NCBI GenBank assembly: GCA_023261345.1
Contig: JAHFPE010000053.1
Location: 1 to 6,131, forward strand
Reading direction: 5' to 3'
DNA length: 6,131 bases
Source of the DNA: Candidatus Woesearchaeota archaeon
GTDB taxonomy: Archaea; Nanobdellota; Nanobdellia; Woesearchaeales; ARS49
This document shows, in pieces, positions 1-4,934 of this stretch; the stretch's first letter is position 1, and each line of letters begins with the position of its first letter. Under the pieces are notes generated by a model. The model saw nothing but the letters and a program-made list of their open reading frames with translations, did no database searches and was not told the DNA's origin. Both the position numbers and the translations under genes were made by a program.

Positions 1-814
1 CGATATTTCCGATGAGTAAAATGAGCATGATTTCTTGAATTGTGCTGCTTTGCGTAAGAAAATAGCCAACAAGTGATGCAACAATTGTAGTTGCTGTCAT
101 CAAAAGACCAGTTCGCATTGCATCAAGGATTCGATGAAGAACTGTTCCTTCAGATCTTCGAAGTACTCGTGATGTGAGAAGAATGTCAGTATCTACTGAG
201 TAACCAATGAGCATTAAGAATGCGGCAATTCCTGCGCTTGAAAGCCGAACGTGAAGTAGAGAAATAATTGCGAGAGTAACAATGACATCTGACGCTGCGG
301 CGAGGACGACAAACAGGCTTGGAACAGGTACGCGAAATGTGATGAAAACAACAATTGCCATGAGGACAAATGCAAATACTAACGCTTTTCCTGCCTGATT
401 AAAAAAGTCATTTCCAAGACTTGAGCCCATGTCTTCGACACTGTATGTTCCTTCTTCAAGTGGAATTCCAAATTGCTTGAGTTTAAAGAGTAATTGTTTT
501 GCGTCAACTCCTGCGGCTTCAACAATTACTGCAGTGATTGTTCCTCCTTGTGTTATTGACCTAACTGTGATGTCTGCAGAAGGAAATGCCGAAGAAATAA
601 ACGCTTGTAAGTCCACAAGAGAAATACTATTTTGAACTGGCATCGTAATGACGAGTCCGCCAGTGAGTGATACTCCTTTTTGTATTAATTCGCCTGTGCG
701 AACGTAAGTAACGAGTAGTGATCCGCAAGCAAGAAGAACTACAAGTAGGCTTGCAAGAAGAAGTTTCTTGTAATGTACATCAAACACGTAGAGTGCACGC
801 TCTTTTATCCCCAT
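1..814 (-). CDS. secF: Protein translocase subunit SecF, N-terminal 271 residues (3' end outside window)
   Basis: SecF works with SecD beside the SecYEG channel in the cytoplasmic membrane and uses the ion gradient to help pull exported proteins across. The reading frame is open from the ATG at 814 to the window edge. What is seen: a short cytoplasmic N-terminus, a first membrane helix at about residues 17-37, then an external domain (about 38-140) that begins with the family's LTGG motif (50-53). Next comes the stretch VEDMGSSLG (126-134), which leads into helix 2 (about 144-160). Helix 3 follows (167-188, with Asp176), then helix 4 with the signature LMLIGYSVDTDILL (200-213), the VLRR loop (217-220), helix 5 (235-253) and the beginning of helix 6. 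The LIGYSVDTD motif is typical of archaeal SecF. The start is set by the ATG lying about 27 bp from a TATA-like box, which implies a leaderless mRNA. In archaea secD often follows secF; it would lie outside the window. Family assignment is firm. Confidence 0.93.
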   Translation of the reverse strand, partial: MGIKERALYVFDVHYKKLLLASLLVVLLACGSLLVTYVRTGELIQKGVSLTGGLVITMPVQNSISLVDLQAFISSAFPSADITVRSITQGGTITAVIVEAAGVDAKQLLFKLKQFGIPLEEGTYSVEDMGSSLGNDFFNQAGKALVFAFVLMAIVVFITFRVPVPSLFVVLAAASDVIVTLAIISLLHVRLSSAGIAAFLMLIGYSVDTDILLTSRVLRRSEGTVLHRILDAMRTGLLMTATTIVASLVGYFLTQSSTIQEIMLILLIGNI

Positions 815-836
815 ACTAACACGCAACGACGATTCA

Positions 837-845
837 TTTTTAAAG
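837..845. promoter_or_regulatory. Shared TATA-like box of the divergent secF / NFACT genes
   Basis: The 52 bp between the secF ATG (814) and the preferred NFACT ATG (867) hold one clear A/T-rich core, TTTTTAAAG, around the self-complementary hexamer TTTAAA (839-844). Its centre is about 27.5 bp from the secF ATG and 25.5 bp from the NFACT ATG, the distance at which archaeal transcription starts relative to TATA. The spacing predicts leaderless transcripts in both directions from one TBP site. No Shine-Dalgarno-like sequence precedes either start. Two overlapping one-sided boxes are also possible; this is inference from position and sequence only. Confidence 0.55.
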
Positions 846-866
846 ATTATGATACCACTAGGGGTT

Positions 867-1934
867 ATGCAATCATTATCAAATCTTGACGTGAGTATAC
901 TTGTTGCAGAACTTCAATTACTTGTTTCAAGCAGGCTAGATAACATCTATGGAATCAATGGCACAAATGAAGGACTCTTGTTACAATTTCACATTTCAGG
1001 AAAAGGAAAATATTTTGTACGAGTAATTTCATCTGCGCTTTGGTTGTGTGACCAAAAACCAACTGTTGAAGAAAGGCCATCTGGCTTTGTGGGAAAGTTA
1101 AGAAAGCATCTTGAAGGAAAAAAAGTGCAGTCAATTAGTCAAGTGAACGGAAGATGTATTTTGTTTATGGTAGGAAAAGAGGAATTCTCGCTCGTAATCG
1201 AACTCTTTGGTGGAGGAAACGTTGTACTTTGCGAGAATAAGAACGGAATTGTAGTAACACTTGCCTGCAAACGCATTGTTCAATTTGTAGCAAGGACTGT
1301 TGCGGTTGGAGAGAAATATGTTCTGAAAAAGGACGTTTCTCTTGCAGATCTACCTCAAGAAGAATTAGATAATAAACTAACCATGAATGAGTCAGTTTCA
1401 AAAGTAATCGCAACTCTGATTGGAAAGAATTATGCGTTGGAAGTTTGTCTTCTCGCAGAAATCGATCCTCAAATGAATGCGATTAATGCACCTAAAGAAA
1501 AAGTGATGCGCAACATTCTAAAAATTGCAAACTCTCCTGTTACTCCACGTGTTGTGACTACGCCCTCTGGACTTCTTGCAGTTCCATTCGCGCTTTTGAT
1601 ACATGAAGGGTTGCAGTACAAGGAATATTCATCATTTTCTCTTGCACTTGACGCAGTAAACAATATAGTTCAAAAGCCAACTGAGAACAAAAAAATAAGC
1701 AAGCTTCTGGTTGCAATTGAACAGCAAGAAAAAATCGCAAAGGAGTACGAACAACAATCAACTGAAGAACAGCGACGTGGAGAAATGATTTATGAAAATT
1801 ATGCAGTTGTAAAAGAAGTATTGGACGTTGCAAAAGAATTTCGAAAGCAGCCAGAAAAACTACAAATTGCACTTGCAAAAAGGAATGCAGTGTATAATCC
1901 TGCGAGTGGAATGATTACCGTTCAGCTATCTTGA
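867..1934 (+). CDS. Truncated NFACT family protein (RqcH/Rqc2-like), lacks NFACT-R
   Basis: NFACT proteins of the RqcH/Rqc2/Tae2 group bind stalled large ribosomal subunits carrying peptidyl-tRNA and, in bacteria and eukaryotes, direct C-terminal tailing of the nascent chain. Seen here, numbered from the ATG at 867 (355 residues): SNLDVSILVAEL (5-16) and RLDNIYGI (23-30) open the NFACT-N domain; GKLRKHL (76-82) matches the family's LLRKHL, and IELFGGGNVVL (111-121) matches its IELF-KGNI-L strand. A helix-hairpin-helix-like stretch follows (about 172-203), then HEGLQYKEYSSFSLALDAV (246-264) and a charged coiled coil (about 275-340). Full-length proteins are roughly 550-650 residues, with a second coil half and NFACT-R; these are absent. 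The Asp-Arg pair known to be essential in B. subtilis RqcH (D97-R98) aligns with Gly95-Arg96 here. An upstream in-frame ATG at 849 would add six residues, but 867 fits the family N-terminus and the TATA spacing better. Ribosome binding without tailing is possible but unproven. Confidence 0.82.
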   Translation: MQSLSNLDVSILVAELQLLVSSRLDNIYGINGTNEGLLLQFHISGKGKYFVRVISSALWLCDQKPTVEERPSGFVGKLRKHLEGKKVQSISQVNGRCILFMVGKEEFSLVIELFGGGNVVLCENKNGIVVTLACKRIVQFVARTVAVGEKYVLKKDVSLADLPQEELDNKLTMNESVSKVIATLIGKNYALEVCLLAEIDPQMNAINAPKEKVMRNILKIANSPVTPRVVTTPSGLLAVPFALLIHEGLQYKEYSSFSLALDAVNNIVQKPTENKKISKLLVAIEQQEKIAKEYEQQSTEEQRRGEMIYENYAVVKEVLDVAKEFRKQPEKLQIALAKRNAVYNPASGMITVQLS

Positions 1935-2087
1935 AATTCAAAATATAAGCATTTGTCAGTTTGCTAACATTCTGCAGTTCGTTGCTTTCTACAGCAGAAT
2001 CTTGTGCGAAGAGTAGACGACGTCAACTATTGGCTCATTCGGATTTTTATGTTCTGAATCTGATGAAGAAACACACGCGATGAGAGT

Positions 2088-2099
2088 ATTTTTTCTTTT
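2088..2099 (+). terminator. T-rich probable terminator downstream of the NFACT gene
   Basis: A run of six T, one C and four T lies about 155 bp after the NFACT stop, with a shorter T5 tract at 2044-2048. Archaeal RNA polymerase can terminate at U-rich stretches without a hairpin. The two plus-strand tracts are the only good candidates before the opposing 5S gene. The rest of 1935-2156 shows no recognisable gene. Confidence 0.4.
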
Positions 2100-2137
2100 G
2101 ACAAATAACCTTGATGCGTAGAAAGCGGATAAGGAAT

Positions 2138-2154
2138 GAAGAAAAATAAAATAA
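2138..2154 (-). terminator. T-rich terminator of the 5S rRNA gene
   Basis: Read on the minus strand, the sequence 3 nt beyond the 3' end of 5S is TTATTTTATTTTTCTTC, with T4 and T5 tracts. A U-rich tract without a hairpin immediately after a stable RNA gene is the usual archaeal termination signal. Confidence 0.6.
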
Positions 2155-2156
2155 GG

Positions 2157-2266
2157 TGGACAGCTTACCCATGTTCCCCCGGAACGGAGTACTTATGGGT
2201 ACGGAAGCCGGTTTTACTGCCAGGTTCGACTGAGACTGGGTAGGACCCGACCCCTATGACCGTCCA
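2157..2266 (-). rRNA. rrf: 5S ribosomal RNA, unlinked to 16S/23S in this window
   Basis: 5S rRNA is part of the central protuberance of the large ribosomal subunit. Recognition rests on conserved sequence and a complete 5S fold on the minus strand, about 110 nt. Helix I: UGGACGG (2266-2260) pairs with CUGUCCA (2163-2157), 7 bp with one G-U. GGUCAUAG (2261-2254) is the family's loop A signature. Helix II: 2254-2247 pairs with 2211-2204, 8 bp. Helix III: CCAG (2239-2236) pairs with CUGG (2223-2220) around a 12-nt loop C that ends in the conserved CGAAC. Helix V: ACCCAU (2200-2195) pairs with AUGGGU (2172-2167); helix IV: GUUCC (2185-2181) pairs with GGAAC (2177-2173). A TATA box lies 25 bp upstream and a T-rich terminator directly downstream, so it is its own transcription unit. 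No tRNA or other rRNA is beside it. Exact ends are uncertain by a few nt. Confidence 0.9.
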
Positions 2267-2287
2267 ATACAGTTTTACATAGCGCAA

Positions 2288-2295
2288 TTTATAAA
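2288..2295. promoter_or_regulatory. Palindromic TATA box shared by 5S rRNA and the divergent nucleotidyltransferase
   Basis: TTTATAAA is a perfect palindrome and a near-ideal archaeal TATA box. Its centre (2291.5) is about 25.5 bp from the 5S 5' end (2266) on the minus strand and 27.5 bp from the ATG at 2319 on the plus strand. No other TATA-like sequence lies in the 52-bp interval, so one box probably drives both a stable RNA and a leaderless mRNA. The plus-side flank GCGCAAT (2282-2288) and the minus-side flank CACAAGA (reading 2302-2296) are possible BRE elements; neither is decisive. Confidence 0.65.
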
Positions 2296-2318
2296 TCTTG
2301 TGTGAAAACTCAAATTCT

Positions 2319-3056
2319 ATGAGAGCAATCATTCTTGCGGCAGGATATGCAACTAGATTATACCCTTTGACTCTGACTACGCCAAAACCGCTGTTAGTCG
2401 TGGGAGGCATGCCAATTGTTGATCATCTTCTCTCAATGCTAAGACCATTTGTTTCTAAGATCACACTCGTAACAAACAACACACATCTCGTGAAATTCCA
2501 GACGTGGGCGCAAGGAAAAAATGTTGTTGTCGTAAGTGACGGGAGCACATCAGAGCAGAACAGAAAAGGTGCTGTTGGTTCTCTTGCATTTGGAGTACAA
2601 CAACAAAAAGAAAGTGAAGAAGGCGCAAATGAGGGAATACTTGTGATTGCAGGAGATAATTTTTTTTCTGGAGATGTTGCTTCATTTGTCGAAACGTACC
2701 AAGAAAAAAATGCATCTTGTGTCGCGTTACACAACATTGGAGATCCGGGTCATGCGAAAGGAAAGTATGGCGTGGTTGATCTTGACAAGAAAGGTCGTAT
2801 TATTAGTTTTGAGGAAAAACCTGAGTTTCCAAAAACTACTCTAGTTGCAACAGCGTTTTATGCTCTCACAAAAGAAGATGCAGCTCTTGTTTCAGAATAT
2901 GTGAAACTTGGGCATTCTGCAGATAATCTTGGAAATTTTATTGCGTGGCTAGTAAAACAAAAACCAGTCTATGGCATTACGTTTGATGGTTCATGGTTTG
3001 ATATAGGAACAAAAGAGGAATATGAGAAAGTCAATAATATCTTTAGGCGCGAATAA
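2319..3056 (+). CDS. Sugar-1-phosphate nucleotidyltransferase, RmlA/GlmU-N-like fold
   Basis: The enzyme is expected to join an NTP and a sugar 1-phosphate into a nucleotide sugar with release of pyrophosphate, in the cytoplasm. It has 245 residues, a usual length for single-domain members. Seen: the nucleotide-binding N-terminus LAAGYATRLYPLT (6-18), which is the GxGTR motif in its GYATR variant; TPKPLL (21-26) with the catalytic-type Lys23; AVGSLAFGV (85-93); metal-binding GDN (112-114); FEEKP (164-168); and SWFDIG (225-230) near the end. There is no C-terminal beta-helix, so no acetyltransferase activity. The subclass differs from RmlA at 3297, which has GGTGSR and NKHL instead. Sugar and nucleotide (dTTP, UTP or GTP) cannot be read from sequence. 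The ATG at 2319 was chosen over an in-frame TTG at 2298 because the family begins directly at this beta strand and because it sits 27 bp from the TATA box. It is monocistronic and converges on the rml operon. Confidence 0.88.
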   Translation: MRAIILAAGYATRLYPLTLTTPKPLLVVGGMPIVDHLLSMLRPFVSKITLVTNNTHLVKFQTWAQGKNVVVVSDGSTSEQNRKGAVGSLAFGVQQQKESEEGANEGILVIAGDNFFSGDVASFVETYQEKNASCVALHNIGDPGHAKGKYGVVDLDKKGRIISFEEKPEFPKTTLVATAFYALTKEDAALVSEYVKLGHSADNLGNFIAWLVKQKPVYGITFDGSWFDIGTKEEYEKVNNIFRRE

Positions 3057-3210
3057 AGAGAAACCTGAAATAATTACGAATCAAGTAGATTTTGACAATT
3101 TTGGTTGGCAATTCTGGATTACTTTCTAAAATAGGAATCGCCACAGCTCGCCTAATGTAGTGAATCTCGTGGGAAAATGGCGCATGACGTTCTTTTTTTA
3201 TGTTAGTCAT
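3043..3210 (-). CDS. Possible small ORF of 55 residues, unrecognised
   Basis: An ATG-initiated minus-strand frame starts inside the right arm of the inverted repeat (ATG at 3210) and ends at a TAA 14 bp inside the 3' end of the plus-strand nucleotidyltransferase. The product is basic and mixed in character. It contains HEIHYIRRAVAIPILESN (14-31) and PTKIVKIYLIRNYFRFLF (35-52), the second stretch being hydrophobic and aromatic-rich. I do not recognise a family. It has no clear TATA box about 27 bp upstream and no Shine-Dalgarno, so it would depend on readthrough from rmlA or be a gene remnant. Fifty-five open codons can occur by chance at this GC, so it is only a candidate. Confidence 0.2.
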   Translation of the reverse strand: MTNIKKERHAPFSHEIHYIRRAVAIPILESNPELPTKIVKIYLIRNYFRFLFIRA

Positions 3211-3221
3211 GCGCCATTTTC
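3173..3221. repeat. Perfect 16-bp inverted repeat with T7-containing loop
   Basis: GAAAATGGCGCATGAC (3173-3188) and GTCATGCGCCATTTTC (3206-3221) are exact reverse complements around a 17-nt centre that holds a run of seven T (3193-3199). It lies between the convergent nucleotidyltransferase and rmlA genes. A transcript from either strand would form a strong 16-bp stem, which could mark or protect the 3' ends of both mRNAs. It is not a classical intrinsic terminator, because no T-tract follows the stem on either strand; the T-tract is in the loop. Alternatives are a miniature mobile-element remnant or a protein-binding dyad. Confidence 0.75.
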
Positions 3222-3241
3222 GTTAAGGTTAGTCAGAAAGG

Positions 3242-3258
3242 GCAACTCTCGCAGTTGC
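3242..3258. repeat. Small hairpin, 6-bp stem and 5-nt loop
   Basis: GCAACT (3242-3247) and AGTTGC (3253-3258) pair around CTCGC, 38 bp beyond the rmlA stop on the minus strand. With the larger inverted repeat it makes two stems in the rmlA 3' region. An octamer GTTAGTCA occurs twice between and inside the hairpins (3202-3209 and 3228-3235). Function unknown. Confidence 0.35.
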
Positions 3259-3296
3259 TAAGGGCGTAATTAAAAGTATTGATTTCATTAAGCTAG

Positions 3297-4061
3297 TTAT
3301 CTCTTCCCCTCTTTCTCTCGCACTAGCCCAGCTGCTTTGTAAAGGGATTCTGGTGTGCCTGCGTCTGTCCAGTTGCCTTTTACAACACTGTAAATCATCG
3401 TACCTTGTTTGACGTAATGATTGTTTACGTCGGTGATTTCGAGTTCTCCTCTTCCGCTTGGTTTTAGTGTTTTTACAACATCAAAAACATCAGGTGAGTA
3501 CAAATAGAGTCCAGTGACTGCAAGATTGCTTTTTGGTTGTGTTGGTTTTTCTTCAATTCCAATTACTTTTTCGTTTTTTAGTTCTGCTACGCCAAATCTT
3601 TGTGCGTCAGTAACTTCTTTGAGAAAGATGCACGCGCTAGTATTACTTTTCAGAAATTCCTGAACTGCGCCGTTTACGTTATCTTCAAAAATGTTATCGC
3701 CAAGAATTACCATGAATTTTTCTCTGCCAACAAAATCTTTTGCAAGTCCGAGTGCTTCAGCAATTCCTCCTGCTCGATCTTGAATGCGATAAGTTATGTT
3801 TACATCAATTACTCTTCCGCCGTCTTCTTTTTTTTTGCCGTCAATTTCAAATGATTTTCCAGAACCAAGCAAGCTTGTGATTGCGCCTTGATGTTCTCCT
3901 CCTGATGTGATGAGAATGTCAGTTACTCCAGCGTCAATAAGCGTGCGGAGTGGAAAGTATAGCATTGGTCTGTCGTAGACGCAAATTAAGTGTTTGTTTG
4001 TTACTTTTGTTGCAGGATATAGTCGTGAACCTGTTCCTCCTGCAAGAATTACTCCTTTCAT
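3297..4061 (-). CDS. rmlA: Glucose-1-phosphate thymidylyltransferase RmlA, short type
   Basis: RmlA makes dTDP-glucose from dTTP and glucose 1-phosphate, the first step to dTDP-L-rhamnose. The protein has 254 residues, shorter than the roughly 290 of enterobacterial RmlA, and matches the short NKHL class common in archaea and Gram-positives. Seen: LAGGTGSRLYPAT (6-18), NKHLICVYDRPMLYFPL (22-38), QDRAGGIAEAL (94-104) for sugar/base contacts, metal-binding GDN (121-123), EEKP (170-173), GRGELEITDVN (203-213) and WTDAGT (231-236). An extra charged stretch, about DGKKKEDGGRVID (74-86), sits where many members have a shorter turn; it is encoded partly by a run of nine A on the coding strand. The gene follows rmlD with a one-base TAATG overlap, so its translation is probably coupled to rmlD. 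It is the last gene of the operon. Confidence 0.93.
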   Translation of the reverse strand: MKGVILAGGTGSRLYPATKVTNKHLICVYDRPMLYFPLRTLIDAGVTDILITSGGEHQGAITSLLGSGKSFEIDGKKKEDGGRVIDVNITYRIQDRAGGIAEALGLAKDFVGREKFMVILGDNIFEDNVNGAVQEFLKSNTSACIFLKEVTDAQRFGVAELKNEKVIGIEEKPTQPKSNLAVTGLYLYSPDVFDVVKTLKPSGRGELEITDVNNHYVKQGTMIYSVVKGNWTDAGTPESLYKAAGLVREKEGKR

Positions 4062-4933
4062 TATGAAGTTTTTCCTCCGCCTAGTTCCGGTTGGTGCTGA
4101 ATGTTCTGTTCTATGTGCTGTTGTATGTATTCACAAAGTGCTTCTTTCCAGTTTCTTAAAGATTGTGTTTTTGTGCTACGAAGAATGCTGTATTGTGGAC
4201 GTGTCGCAGCAAGGTTAAGTTCGTTTGTTTTGATTGGAAGAATTGGACAAGTAATTCCTGCAAAGTTCAATGTGCAAACTGCGACGTCGTACCATGTTGC
4301 AACACCAGAATTTGTTATGTGATAAATGCCAGGTTCAATGTGCTGTGCATGAATCATGGCAGATATATTTTTTGCAAGATCTGCTGCAGAAGTTGGTTGT
4401 CCGTATTGGTCGTTTACAACTCGCAATTGTTCGTGGGCTGTTGCTTTTGCAAGAATTTTGGCAGGAAAGCTTTTGTTGCTTCCATAGAGCCAGCTTGTTC
4501 GTATGAGAATTGTGTTCTTGCATGAGAGTGCTGCGTTTTCTCCGGCAAGTTTTGTTCGTCCGTACGCGTTAAGCGGATTGGGCACGTCTATTTCAGTGTA
4601 TCCCGCTTTTTTAGTTCCATCAAATACATAGTCTGTACTTATGTGAATAAATTTTTTGTTGTGTGCAGTGCACCAATCTGCAAGATATTGAACTGCAGTT
4701 GCATTAACAAGATGTGCTTCTGCCTCTTTTTGCTCTGCCAAATCAACAGCAGTACATGCAGCGGCGTTTATTATGACATCTGGCGCACAATCATCAGGCT
4801 TGAGGTACAATCTAGTTTTGTTTGTGATGTCGAGTTGTTCTTGTGTAAATGCTGTTGCAGTCGGAAGAACGTTTGTTAATGTCCTACCTAGCGAGCCATT
4901 CGCACCAAGAATAACAATAGTTGGCTCATTCAT
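4061..4933 (-). CDS. rmlD: dTDP-4-dehydrorhamnose reductase RmlD
   Basis: RmlD performs the last step, reducing dTDP-4-keto-L-rhamnose to dTDP-L-rhamnose with NAD(P)H. It is a 290-residue short-chain dehydrogenase/reductase of the extended type, the normal family length. Seen: the Rossmann glycine motif GANGSLG (10-16), the acidic strand end QLDIT (33-37), NAAACTAVD (56-64), STDYVFDG (99-106), catalytic Tyr124 and Lys128 in YGRTKLAGE, RTSWLYG (145-151), DQYGQPT (175-181) and ATRP (243-246). All catalytic positions expected for the family are present. The start is ambiguous: the ATG at 4933 lies one base after the rmlB stop and fits the family N-terminus, while an in-frame GTG at 4942 would add three residues and overlap rmlB by 8 bp. 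The 3' end overlaps rmlA by one base. The C-terminal tail, rich in Gln and His, is slightly longer than in many members. Confidence 0.92.
   Translation of the reverse strand: MNEPTIVILGANGSLGRTLTNVLPTATAFTQEQLDITNKTRLYLKPDDCAPDVIINAAACTAVDLAEQKEAEAHLVNATAVQYLADWCTAHNKKFIHISTDYVFDGTKKAGYTEIDVPNPLNAYGRTKLAGENAALSCKNTILIRTSWLYGSNKSFPAKILAKATAHEQLRVVNDQYGQPTSAADLAKNISAMIHAQHIEPGIYHITNSGVATWYDVAVCTLNFAGITCPILPIKTNELNLAATRPQYSILRSTKTQSLRNWKEALCEYIQQHIEQNIQHQPELGGGKTS
4074..4078 (-). promoter_or_regulatory. Possible Shine-Dalgarno of rmlA inside the rmlD end
   Basis: On the minus strand GGAGG lies 12 nt before the rmlA ATG, within the codons for the GGG near the RmlD C-terminus. The spacing is somewhat long, but it is the only anti-16S-like sequence before rmlA, and it accompanies the TAATG junction. 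The genes that begin transcription units here lack such a site, so leaderless initiation at operon heads and SD-assisted or coupled initiation inside is a plausible reading. Confidence 0.35.
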
Positions 4934-4934
4934 C

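Noticed and set aside
429..635. Plus-strand ORF of 68 residues opposite secF
   Set aside because: It is antisense to the external domain of SecF, whose reading frame is clearly the real one.
849..866. ATG at 849 as the NFACT start
   Set aside because: It is in frame, but lies only about 8 bp from the TATA-like box and adds MIPLGV ahead of the usual family start. It remains possible if another promoter is used.
2053..2065. CTGA followed three bases later by TGATGA, like the D'/C' core of an archaeal C/D box RNA
   Set aside because: No matching C box upstream or D box downstream at the right distance, so there is no complete guide RNA.
2298..2318. TTG start extending the nucleotidyltransferase by seven residues
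   Set aside because: It begins only a few bases from the TATA box, too close for a transcript to include it, and the family N-terminus starts at the ATG at 2319.
2165..2410. Minus-strand ORF of 81 residues
   Set aside because: It lies largely over the 5S rRNA gene, its promoter and the start of the nucleotidyltransferase, and its product resembles no family.
3173..3221. Inverted repeat as a CRISPR unit or insertion-sequence end
   Set aside because: There is only one copy in the window, with no regular spacers, no transposase and no target-site duplication visible.
4101..4525. Several plus-strand ORFs opposite rmlD, and similar ones opposite rmlA and rmlB
   Set aside because: They are antisense shadows of well-supported genes, rich in Cys, Phe and Leu, with no family motifs and no promoters.
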